A stretch of DNA of 16,949 nucleotides from Gonium pectorale (Eukaryota; Chlorophyta; Chlorophyceae; Chlamydomonadales; Volvocaceae), in assembly GCA_001584585.1 (NCBI GenBank), contig LSYV01000011.1, forward strand, positions 1,718,100-1,735,048, in the 5' to 3' direction. The position numbers and the translations under genes are program-made. The notes beneath the pieces were generated by a model. That model saw nothing but the letters and a program-made list of their open reading frames with translations, was not told the origin of the DNA and searched no databases. Positions 9,291 through 16,949 of this stretch are shown one piece after another; the first letter of the stretch is position 1; every line of letters starts with the position of its first letter.

Positions 9291-10750
9291 AGTGTCGTGA
9301 TCAGGGGTACCACTGCAACATAATCGCACAGAAGGTCAGAAGGCGCTCATCCCATCCCGACGGGAAAAGGGAGCTTCAGAGCTTTACCAGGCCAGTCCCG
9401 AATTGCAGGTTGCCGCTTTGAGACCTGCGCTGCTACGGTGTACAGGCTGCGCTGCCCGATGTTAATCATGCGTTTAGCCGGCATTGGGATTCTGTGCCCC
9501 TGCTGCCAATATATATGAAACGGTTTGCCTGGCAGGCTAGGGCTGCACCGGTACGTGCCGCTGGCTGCTCAGCTGCAACCGCCAGCCAGCTGCTGTACAC
9601 ACATGCAGCACCTCATCACTTTCGCGCTTACGCTCGTCGTATGCGTTGTTCCTTTTCAACACACGCAGCACCTCACGATGCCCACGTGGCATGACGCCCG
9701 CCACGCCCAAGCCGTGTGGCGTCAACCAAGTTGGGATACCGCCTGAGATCTACAAACCATCGTCACATCGGCGCGCATTCGGCGGCGGCGACGCAGCCAC
9801 CGTGGCGCGACCCGCAACGCCGGGCAACGCACCCGGCTGGGGGAGAGAGAGAGAGAAAGGCAACACGCCGCCCCTCTGTATGTGCCCCATTCCGCCATCG
9901 ATACGAGCGAGCTGCCCCCTGGATTGTGCAAACCCTCGACATGTCTGAATACAGCAGCCCGTAGCCATGGCGTGACGCGCCCTCGCCCTCGCTCCAGGGT
10001 CCCAACGTCAAGCTAACGGACCAAGGGTGGTGGCCGGGAGCGCCTGCGTGCCGTACTGCAAAAGGACGATGCCGCAAAAGGCAATGCACTTAGCGCAACA
10101 AGGTGCCAGGGAGATGCAAACTGCTGCCATCCTGCACTAGCTATTAAGCCGACGCCTCCTCACATCGCTACAACCCCGCCGCCTGGCCGCCCATCCAGTG
10201 CGCTCTGCCTGGACACGTCAGCACCATGCGTTCATTTGTATATCATCATCCAGTGCTGTCATCCCAACCGGCAAACGCCTCTCGTCACGCGGCGCGGCAC
10301 CACAAACCGCCTACAGACGGCAGGCAGCGCACCTTAACAAGTAAAGCGCAGGTGGCGCGCTAGGCGGCCGCGGCGCCGACGCAGCACCGAATCATTATGC
10401 AATCGGCGGCGGCGCCATCACTCCAGCAGCCAGGTTTGCCGCGTGTTTAGTCCCCCATCACTGTCATGGGATGCCGGCAGCGGCCAGCGCCAGCCCAGCC
10501 CAGTCCATCCCAGTCCATCCCAGCCGGCCCCACATTTCTACCCGCAAACCCAGCCCGAAAGCGCACCGCCCGCAGGCTACCCGCCCCCAACGCTTCCTCG
10601 CGACCGAGCCGCACGCTGTTCCGCGCTCCCTCCCCCCTCCCGCCTACACACCCGCCCCACCGTCACCACCGGACGCCGCCCGACGGCTTTCCCGCCCCGC
10701 TCACCAGACACCCGGCCCCGCCTCCCCCCTCTATCATCCTCTGACACCGC

Positions 10751-11812
10751 TCACTTGCGCCCCGCCGTGGGCGCCTTAGGCTTGGGCTTGACCTCGTCCT
10801 CCTTGCACGAGTGCAGCATGATGTACGGCTTCATGGTGGCGGGGTTGTACTCGGCGTAGCCCTTGCTCCAGTCGTAGCTCAGCGCGTAGCCGTAGATGGT
10901 GCCCGTGCGGTCAAAGGCGCCGCAGGTGATGGGCGCGGGCTGGCCGTTGGGGTACATCGCCTTGGCCTGCGCCTTGAGCCGCTGCTTGCTGTCCTTGTCC
11001 CAGAAGTTGTACGTCCCGTCGGATCCAGCGGTGACAAACGTGCCGTACTGGTTGTGGAACGACATGGTGTTGACCGAGTAGATCTCGGTCTCGTGCCGGT
11101 GGCACTTGAAGGTGAAGTTCTTCTCCTTCTGGTCGGGCTCGCTCAGGTGAGAAACCGCCACGCGGCCCTCGATGGATCCCACCAGGAAGCCCTTCTTGTC
11201 GGGGAAAACGGTGACGCAGCGGGTCTGCCATTTAAGCTGCGACGCGAGCGTCTTGATCTGGGTTGGCTGCGTAACAAACAGCGCGTGCAGGTTGCGGTCC
11301 GCCGTGCCAATGACCAGCAGGTCCTCCCGCAGGTCCATCGCGTACACGCGCTCCGGCAGCTGTCCCGTGTGAGCTGGCGTGGGGGATCGGGTGTCCCAGT
11401 AGCGGAAGGTCTTGTCCCAAGAGCCCGTTATAAGCAGGTTCATCTGCGGGCACCATGCCACCTGCCGCACGGGCGCGTCGTGCATGGCCACCTGCAGCGC
11501 CTGGTTGCTGGCGAGGTCCCATAGGCGTACGGCCTTGTCGCAACCCCCGAGGAAGATGCCGCTGCCGTCGTGCTTCCAGCAGCTGGTCAGCACCGGCTGC
11601 GTGCCGGTGTTTTGCGCCTTGGCGAAGGTCTGCCCCTGCTGGTTGTACTGCCACACGTAGGCGTTATTGTTCCACGATGTGACGGCGAAGAAGTCGCTGG
11701 TAGGGCTGAAGGTTAGGCTGCTGATAGAGTCGAGGTCGCCAGGCGCCGGCACCTCCAGGTCGCCATTGGGGTTGTGCGCTGGTTTCGCTTGCGTTGCAGC
11801 GGCACCGAACAT
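10751..11812 (-). CDS. RAE1: mRNA export factor RAE1 (Gle2), WD40-repeat protein
   Basis: A single open frame of 353 aa matches RAE1/Gle2 along its whole length. In animals, fungi and plants this WD40 protein binds the GLEBS motif of a nucleoporin, acts at the nuclear pore in mRNA export, and has spindle roles. The start MFGAAATQ and the DSISSLTFSP beta-propeller entry are typical. WD-type units include SWNNNAYVWQ (46-55), GGCDKAVRLWDL (89-100), TGSWDKTFRYWDTR (129-142), GTADRNLHALFV (169-180), and TAGSDGTYNFWDKDSKQR (261-278). The blocks QTRCVTVFPDKKGFLVGSIEGRV and KNFTFKCHR are nearly invariant in the family, as is the YDWSKG near 313-318. The basic tail ends KPKPKAPTAGRK. No coding intron is present, unlike the two split genes flanking it. 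A likely splice acceptor lies one base before the ATG. Confidence 0.95.
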   Translation of the reverse strand: MFGAAATQAKPAHNPNGDLEVPAPGDLDSISSLTFSPTSDFFAVTSWNNNAYVWQYNQQGQTFAKAQNTGTQPVLTSCWKHDGSGIFLGGCDKAVRLWDLASNQALQVAMHDAPVRQVAWCPQMNLLITGSWDKTFRYWDTRSPTPAHTGQLPERVYAMDLREDLLVIGTADRNLHALFVTQPTQIKTLASQLKWQTRCVTVFPDKKGFLVGSIEGRVAVSHLSEPDQKEKNFTFKCHRHETEIYSVNTMSFHNQYGTFVTAGSDGTYNFWDKDSKQRLKAQAKAMYPNGQPAPITCGAFDRTGTIYGYALSYDWSKGYAEYNPATMKPYIMLHSCKEDEVKPKPKAPTAGRK

Positions 11813-11813
11813 C

Positions 11814-11842
11814 CTAGGGATTGAAACGAGGAAGAAGAAAGG
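11814..11842 (-). other. Possible 3' splice site just before the RAE1 start codon
   Basis: Read on the minus strand, a pyrimidine-rich stretch (CCTTTCTTCTTCCTCG...) ends in CCCTAG and is followed by GATG, the T of which belongs to the RAE1 start codon. This has the shape of a 3' splice site and suggests a 5' UTR intron. The pyrimidine tract alone could also be 5' UTR sequence. Confidence 0.4.
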
Positions 11843-12346
11843 CTTTTCTACTCTATCTACGGACCGATCTCGTTCAAGGACGCTCGCCCGCCGGCAGCTG
11901 CAAGGCCAGACAGTTCGGGGCCATACAGGGCCGCAGTTACGTTTGTATATGAATGAGTGCTATGAATGCTGGCCTCCTCCGCGTAACACGTACGACTAAC
12001 CAATTTTGCCGCGAAATCAGGGAACGCAACGTGCAGCTTTCAGTCTGCGCCCAATTTCGCATTATAGCAGAAATCGACTTGCCTGCAGTGCTTTTCATAG
12101 TGTATCTCTGTGCGGTCCGTGCCCGGGCTGGCGCGCTATGTTGCGGCAAAGCTCCGCCGGGTATCTGGAAAGCCGCACATCTATGCTACGCTAGTGGGGA
12201 AATGCGGGAGGGGCTGTGGCGGTGCGACTTGAGAGTGCTGCTGGCGTTAAGGCGTGCAAACGGGGTGGCTGCCTCCAAATTTTAATATCAGCAGGCATGT
12301 GCTGCAGGGGATGTCTACAGCGGGGACATCATTCCAATATGCATTG

Positions 12347-12371
12347 TGGTTCCTCAGGGTTCGAGGAACAC
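12347..12371. repeat. 7-bp hairpin with 7-base loop
   Basis: GTTCCTC (12349-12355) and GAGGAAC (12363-12369) are exact complements around AGGGTTC, and GT/AC outside can extend the stem past one bulged G. The loop carries TTC but no tRNA body surrounds it. Confidence 0.65.
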
Positions 12372-12433
12372 GCCAAAGCTAGCCACCAGTGCCCGGGTGT
12401 GCACAGCGGGTGCTCAGCAAAAGTCCCCCGCCC

Positions 12434-12475
12434 CCTCAACGTCTTACGTGGGGATGCCCCAGTAAGACATTGAGG
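12434..12475. repeat. Long near-perfect hairpin
   Basis: CTCAACGTCTTAC (12435-12447) pairs with GTAAGACATTGAG (12462-12474) with a single G-T wobble. After one bulged G the stem continues TGGGG with CCCCA around an ATG loop. One further C-G pair extends it outward. About 19 pairs in 42 bases is far beyond a chance palindrome. It could be a small-RNA precursor, a miniature inverted-repeat element or a transcription-terminating structure. Confidence 0.8.
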
Positions 12476-12819
12476 CTCCGCGAGTCCTTCCCTTAGCTGG
12501 CCTTCCCAACTGTCATTACCAAAGCCTGTAGCGGGTTGCGGCAAGGTTTCGAAAGAGCACCATCTATCATAGAGCTGTCTTGGATGTCAGAAGCGAAATA
12601 CCCTCACTTTCACTGCCTGAGCTCCAACCTCTCCAACCACTCCAACCCCCCGTGCCGTCCGAGTCATTCATACGTAGGGCGAAGTCAGGCGTCTCGCAAA
12701 CCCCACACCGTGCAGGCATGTCACACTAGCTCTTTATTTTGCTTCCTCACCGCAGCCTTGTTGAAGACTAACCTGCAACATCTCTCGGCGCAACACCGCT
12801 TGCACCGCTACTATCCAGG

Positions 12820-15800
12820 ATGCCGGGCAGCCAGGCCGCGCACTGGCTGCTCAGCCTGTCGCTTGCTCGTCCCCATGGCCCTATCGGGCGCTGTGGGCGG
12901 TCGCTTCTCGTCCGGGCGCATCCCTGCCTCGGAGCGGCCTCGTTTGGAGCCCGCGGGTCGCGCGCTGGGCTTTCTACATCGGCTTCGGAGGCTCCCAGGC
13001 TCAAGAAAGTGCTCGTAGCAAACCGGGGCGAGATAGCCTGCCGCGTGCTGGCGACAGCTAGGAAGCTCGGCATCCCATCCGTCGCTGTCTTCAGCGAGGC
13101 GGACCGAGCTGCGAAGCACGTGGAGTTTGCGGACGAGAGCTACTGCATCGGGGGAGCTGCTGCGCGGGACAGCTATCTGAGGTGCGTGTGAGGGCGGGGG
13201 GCGGGTCTCCATGCGGAGGCACCACGGGTACATGGGTGACGGCACAAAAAGGCGAAAGGCGGCTTGTGATGACGCCCGCAGCCCAACGCGCCTTCAGTTC
13301 ATCTGGCACGAGCGCGGCTCCGGCCATTCCGCTTCCACGTGCCACTCTGCAGAGCCACCTTCGCTTTCGCTCGCCAACTGAGCAGCAGGCTGCCTGCTCG
13401 GGGTCGTGCGTCCCCCCTGGCCCCATCCCATTGTGGCATACACCTCGCATTTCTCCAACGAGAACGCTGCCCAAACCTCATGACACCCCCCCCTGCCGCT
13501 CTGCCGCCGCTGCGGCGCCAGGGGCGACGCCATCCTGGACGTGGCCCGCCGCGCCGGCGCCGATGCCGTACACCCCGGCTACGGCTTCCTGTCGGAGAAC
13601 GCGGCGTTCGCCGAGTCGTGCGCGGCGGCAGGGGTGGCTTTCGTGGGGCCGCCCGCGGCCGCCATCCGGGCCATGGGCGACAAGAGCACCGCAAAGGCCA
13701 TCATGCAGGTACCGCAATAGTACGGAAGTTCTACGGCATTACGGCTGCGTAGGGGTGGTGGTTGCGTGCTGCGGAGGGCAGCGGGCGGCAGCGGAGCGCC
13801 CCCCCCCCCGAACAACGTTCGGCAGTGGGTGTCCTTCAAGCGTGGCGTGGTGTCACGTCACGTGGCGCCACGCAATGGTGCTGCTCGCACCTTCATCCCT
13901 GACGCAGTGCGCCGCGCGGCACCGGCCCCCTCGCCTCTCCCGCCCGCACCGCCACAGCTGTTAGCACCACCCGCCCCACATCCCGACGCTTCCGCGCCCC
14001 AGCCCCGCACCCCCGCGCACCAATAATCCCACCACTCCCCATGTTTTGTGCGCGAGCCCTCATTGGAAGGAAGGCCTGGCTGCTGAGAGGGGGGGCTGCT
14101 GCCGGGTGCCCGTGTGCTCTACCTAAACCCTAACCCTGTGTCCCCCTCACCACCCGCCACCGCCCACCCGGGCCCTCTCGCTCCCCTCTCCCCCGCCCTC
14201 CCCGCTCCCCCGCCGCCGCCAGGCCGCGGGCGTACCCGTGGTCCCCGGCTACCACGGAGAGGACCAGAGCGACGACAGGCGAGCGAGCCGGGGGGCCGGG
14301 CGGGCGGGGAGTGGGTAGCGTGTTGGCGTACGGCCGGAGAGGCGGCCCTCTGCCTCCCACTCGTGTGCGGTGCCGCCAAGCGCTTGTTCCGCGCGTGGTC
14401 TCCCCCCCCCGTCCGACTCCCTCCTCGGCCGTCCTTCCCCTCCTCATTCCCATTCCCCCTCCCTCTCCCCGCCCCACTCCCCTCTCCCCGTCTCCTTGCG
14501 GGCCGCTTCCAGGCTGGTTGCGGAGGCGGGCGCCATCGGCTTCCCGCTGCTGGTCAAGGCGGTGTGCGGCGGGGGCGGCAAGGGCATGAAGCTGGCGGCG
14601 GGGCCGGAGGGGCTGCTGGACGCGATACGGTGCGGGGGGAGGGGGGAGGTACTCACTTCGTGGGCAAAAGTTGACTGATGACCGTAGAGCAGAGAGTCGG
14701 GGGGAGGGCGGCATGAAGGGGTGGGGATATGGGGGCATGGAGGGGTAGGGGTGGGGGTGGGTGGTCAGTTGCGGTGGGCGGGGGCAGGCGGGCTGGTGTG
14801 GGCTCCCTGGCTCCGGGGAAGCGTGGCAGTGCGGCGGGGCCTCAGCGGGCGGGGTGCGGAAAGGTAGGCGATGGGGCAGGCGGGAGCGGGCTGGGGTGAG
14901 GGGGAGGGCGGCACTGGGCTGGGGTGCGGTCTGCAGGGGAAGGGGGAGAGGGGAGGGAGGGAGGGAGGGAGGGCGGTGGGACACTTGGGAACGCTGCTTG
15001 CGGGGGGCGGGGGGGTGGGGCCTTGGTGCAATGGTACGGGACAAGCTTGGGGCCTACGGGGCCTACGGGGCGTATGGGGCGTACGGGGCCGGGGCAGCCA
15101 GAGCTCAGCGACACGGTGCGGCGGAGGGGGACTCGGCCCTCGGCGGCGCCCGCAGCGCATGCGGCCGACGGATCCTCCGGCCTTCCCGCCCCGCCCCGCC
15201 CCGCCCCGGCCCCGGTCCCCTCCCCCCTCCCCCGCATTATTGCCATTTTGTGGCGTCACGCCGCGTCACGTCGCACCATCCGACCCACCTCCCTTCCCTG
15301 CCCCCCGCCGCCCTGCCCTCTTTGGTCAGCTCCGCCCGGCGCGAGGCCGCTGCGTCCTTCGGCGACGACCGGCTGCTGCTGGAGCGGTACATCACGCGGC
15401 CGCGACACGTGGAGGTGCAGGTGGGGCNCGGGGGGGGGGAGGCTTCGGGGTTTAGGAGGGGGTTAGGACGGGCTGTGTGTGTATGCGTGTGCGCGGGCGT
15501 GTCACCTCCACGCCACCTGCTTCGTCCCTTCCGCCACGAGCCGAACCCTCCCTGCTCCCTCCCTCCGTACCGCCCCTCACACCTGATTCCCACCCCCCCA
15601 CCACCACCACGCCCACCCGCCTGCCCGCCCGCCCGCCCGCAGGTGTTTGCGGACTCTCACGGCGGCGCGGTGTACCTGTTCGACAGGGACTGCAGCCTGC
15701 AGCGGCGGCACCAGAAGGTGATCGAGGAGGCGCCCGCGCCCGGGCTGAGCGAGGACTTCCACCGGTGTGTGGGGCGCGGCGGCCGGGTGGCAGGGTGGCA

Positions 15801-16624
15801 GGGGGGGGAGAGGTCCACGTTTTCGGATGCTGGGGGCAGGGCCAGGGGCCCGGCGGTGGGGGCGGAGCGGCGGGGGGCGGGGGCCGGACGAAGGCAAAGA
15901 CGCGCAGCGCGACGCTGCCGCGGCCGGGGCCCGCCAGCGAGGGAGGGAGGGTTGGTGGGTGGGATTTTCTCCTCACAGCGTGGGGCCACGGTCTCCGGCG
16001 CGGGGTCCCCGCCCCCGGCCGGGGGCGCCGGGTGTCCTCCTGTCAGGGGCGCCCACCACTGCATGCGCCCCGGCAGCTGCCTGTCTGTGTCCCCCGGTGT
16101 TGGCGTGCGCGTTGTGGGACCACGTGTGGGACCACGTGTGGGACCACGTGTGGGGCCACGTGCGGGGCCACGTGTGGGACCACGTGTGGGACCACGTGTG
16201 GGGCCACGTGTGGGACCACGTGTGGGACCACGTGTGGGACCACGTGTGGGGCCACGTGTGGGACCACGTGTGGGACCACGTGTGGGACCACGTGTGGTGG
16301 CCGCGGGCCACGCCTCGGCCTCGTCAGGAGCGCTCGCTGTCCTCTCTTTCCTCTTTTGCTACGGGAGAGCGTTATTTTCTGTAGTCTCGCCGGTCCCAAG
16401 TTCCCCTCGCTCAGCCGACCCTGCCCCGCTCCCCACCTCACGTCACCTCACCCCGCCCCGCCCCGCCCCTCCCCGCCCCCGGCAGGCATATCGGCGAGGC
16501 GGCCGTCCGCGCCGCCCGCGCGGTGGGCTACGTAAACGCCGGCACGGTGGAGTTCATTCTGGACACGGACGCGCCTCAGCCCGACCGGGCCTTCTACTTC
16601 ATGGAGATGAACACACGGCTGCAG
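12820..16624 (+). CDS. MCCA: 3-methylcrotonyl-CoA carboxylase alpha subunit, mitochondrial (5' part)
   Basis: This is the biotin-carboxylase subunit of the mitochondrial enzyme that carboxylates 3-methylcrotonyl-CoA in leucine breakdown. Exons: 12820-13181, 13522-13708, 14223-14278, 14513-14629, 15330-15420, 15643-15764 and 16486-16624. All join in frame and give 358 residues. Residues 1 to about 55 are an Arg-rich presequence. The N-domain has [13 protein letters not shown] (64-76) and [10 protein letters not shown] (138-147). [17 protein letters not shown] in exon 3 is characteristic of MCCA rather than of acetyl-CoA carboxylase. The ATP-grasp domain shows the loop GGGGKGM (221-227), [30 protein letters not shown] (286-304) and FMEMNTRLQ (350-358), with the expected metal/catalytic Glu352, Asn354 and Arg356. 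The remaining ATP-grasp part (VEHPVTE...) and the biotinyl domain lie beyond the window. Exon 3 is only 56 nt and is followed by a GC-AG intron. Confidence 0.93.
13182..13521 (+). other. MCCA intron 1
   Basis: The donor CTGAG|GTGCGT and acceptor GCGCCAG join AG+G into Arg121, giving [14 protein letters not shown]. No other gene or repeat stands out inside. Confidence 0.88.
13709..14222 (+). other. MCCA intron 2
   Basis: The donor ATGCAG|GTACCG and acceptor GCCGCCAG join in phase 0, giving [12 protein letters not shown]. It contains a run of C at 13800-13808 and a short telomere-like stretch CCTAAACCCTAACCCT at 14122-14137. The 3' half is strongly C-rich, as expected before a GC-rich algal acceptor. 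Confidence 0.88.
14279..14512 (+). other. MCCA intron 3, GC-AG type
   Basis: The exon ends GACGACAG and the intron starts GCGAGC, ending in CTTCCAG. The join AG+G gives Arg202 and [18 protein letters not shown], which has exactly the spacing of plant and animal MCCA between the EDQSD block and the IGYP block. No GT near the junction gives a frame-keeping alternative of the same length. Confidence 0.8.
14630..15329 (+). other. MCCA intron 4
   Basis: The donor ATACG|GTGCGG and acceptor TTGGTCAG join CG+C into Arg241, giving [17 protein letters not shown] as in other MCCA proteins. About 700 bases are strongly G-rich in the first half (with GGGA in tandem near 14953) and C-rich in the second. 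A 9-bp tandem repeat lies at 15049-15084. Long open frames here are composition artefacts. Confidence 0.87.
15049..15084. repeat. 9-bp tandem repeat, four copies
   Basis: Four units of GGGGCSTAY run in tandem: GGGGCCTAC twice, GGGGCGTAT, then GGGGCGTAC, with GGGGCC continuing afterwards. It lies inside MCCA intron 4. Confidence 0.85.
15421..15642 (+). other. MCCA intron 5, with one undetermined base
   Basis: The donor GTGCAG|GTGGGG and acceptor CCGCAG join in phase 0, giving [13 protein letters not shown]. An N at 15428 lies seven bases after the donor GT, in front of a run of nine or more G, and probably marks a sequencing or assembly weak point. Confidence 0.87.
15765..16485 (+). other. 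MCCA intron 6
   Basis: The donor CACCG|GTGTGT and acceptor CCGGCAG join CG+G into Arg312, giving [21 protein letters not shown]. About 720 bases long, it contains a 12-bp minisatellite and a C-rich 3' end. Confidence 0.88.
16114..16293. repeat. 12-bp minisatellite, 15 copies, with CACGTG in each unit
   Basis: Fifteen units of GTGGGACCACGT follow one another inside MCCA intron 6. Most are identical; units 4, 5, 8 and 12 have GGGGCC in place of GGGACC, and the GTG before unit 5's G-run is changed to GTGCG. The order AAAG repeats for units 9-12 and starts again at 13-15, hinting at 48-bp higher-order duplication. Each junction forms the palindrome CACGTG and each unit can fold GTGG against CCAC. 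Because 12 is a multiple of three, all frames stay open (VGPR, WDHV and so on) without being coding. Confidence 0.95.
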
Positions 16625-16949
16625 GTGAGTGGAGGGGGGCGTGTGTGTGTGTGTGAGGGGAGGGGGCGGAGTGGGGGGGCCGCGGCGTGTATGTGTGGGG
16701 GGGGCGTGGGGTAGAAATGAAGAGGATTGGGACGAGCCAGGGGGGGAGCGCGCCTGGCCGCCGTACCGAGGGATTTCTTTTCTCTGCGGTTGACACGGCG
16801 CTGGAAGGTTGCGCCCTGCTAGGCTACAACTCGGTCAGGGCCGGTCAGGGGTGTGTGTGAGTGTGTGGCGTGGATGAAGTGCCTGTGGCGGGACGGGGGT
16901 TCGGGGTCACGACGCGGCTCGTAAAGTGCCCGCACCCCTCCCCCCCTGC
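16625..16949 (+). other. MCCA intron 7, incomplete
   Basis: The donor CTGCAG|GTGAGT follows MEMNTRLQ. No exon encoding the expected VEHPVTE block is visible before the window ends. The final bases are a polypyrimidine tract ending CCCCCCTGC, so an acceptor AG may lie just beyond the edge. Confidence 0.8.

Larger units (their letters stand above)
7671..10750. other. Intergenic region between convergent genes
   Basis: About 3.1 kb between the ends of the ankyrin and RAE1 genes. I see no recognisable gene. A 289-codon open frame at 7813-8682 lacks any family motif and is Gly/Arg-rich from base composition. Other contents are GGCAGT in tandem near 8208, a second TGTAA at 9017-9021, an inverted repeat at 9244-9290, a TATA-like AATATATATG near 9508, and a direct repeat GCAGCACCTCA at about 9605 and 9665. 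The stretch next to RAE1 (10450-10750) is C-rich and probably contains its 3' UTR, but no TGTAA on the minus strand was found there. Confidence 0.5.
11813..12819. other. Divergent intergenic region between RAE1 and MCCA
   Basis: About 1 kb separates the two start codons, so it should contain both promoters. For RAE1 a TATA-like TATAT lies near 11945. On the MCCA side, CTCTTTATTTTGCTTCCTCACCGCAG (split here by its two parts, about 12730-12755) ends in a polypyrimidine-CAG that could be a 5' UTR splice acceptor. Two strong hairpins lie in the middle. No reading frame in this region resembles a known protein. Confidence 0.45.

Noticed and set aside
12347..12371. tRNA T-arm containing GGTTCGA
   Set aside because: The stem is seven pairs with the loop AGGGTTC, and no acceptor, D or anticodon arm can be built around it.
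12820..16624. Plastid acetyl-CoA carboxylase biotin carboxylase or propionyl-CoA carboxylase alpha
   Set aside because: [19 protein letters not shown] and [11 protein letters not shown] match 3-methylcrotonyl-CoA carboxylase alpha much better than either alternative.
14761..16656. A 631-codon open frame on the plus strand
   Set aside because: It crosses four MCCA introns and exons in the wrong frame, includes the 12-bp satellite read as VGPR units and an N, and matches no protein. It is open only because of base composition and the repeat length divisible by three.

Overview
The window looks like nuclear DNA of a green alga (Chlorophyta), most likely a chlamydomonad/volvocine relative. The basis is very GC-rich coding sequence, many spliceosomal introns with G/C/T-rich low-complexity content, a TGTAA polyadenylation motif just after one gene, and an F-box-like/ankyrin protein of a type common in these algae. 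The lineage is inferred. There is no sign of an operon, CRISPR array, prophage or rRNA/tRNA gene.

Layout. (1) 200-2708, minus strand: a split gene for an organellar, probably mitochondrial, ribosomal protein uL1, whose 3' end is hard to model. (2) 2709-5666: about 3 kb without a recognisable gene, carrying short inverted repeats and a dense cluster of GC-rich hairpins at 4835-5089. (3) 5667-7670, plus strand: a two-exon F-box-like/ankyrin-repeat protein followed by a TGTAA motif. (4) 7671-10750: about 3 kb between convergent genes, with no supported gene. (5) 10751-11812, minus strand: an uninterrupted reading frame for the WD40 mRNA-export/nuclear-pore protein RAE1 (Gle2). (6) 11813-12819: a divergent intergenic region, presumably holding both promoters, with two strong hairpins. 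(7) 12820-16624 and onward: the 5' seven exons of the biotin-carboxylase-bearing alpha subunit of mitochondrial 3-methylcrotonyl-CoA carboxylase. This gene runs off the right edge. Its introns hold a 12-bp minisatellite of 15 copies, a 9-bp repeat and one GC-AG intron.

The genes are ordinary housekeeping or family genes of unrelated function: organellar translation, possible ubiquitin-adaptor/scaffold, mRNA export, and leucine catabolism. They do not form a pathway, although two appear to be imported into mitochondria. I found no convincing new multi-gene system. The points most worth a second look are the apparent 26-nt intron or frame break at the end of uL1, the organelle-like hairpin cluster, the CACGTG-bearing intronic minisatellite, the GC-AG intron and the hairpins in the RAE1/MCCA divergent region.
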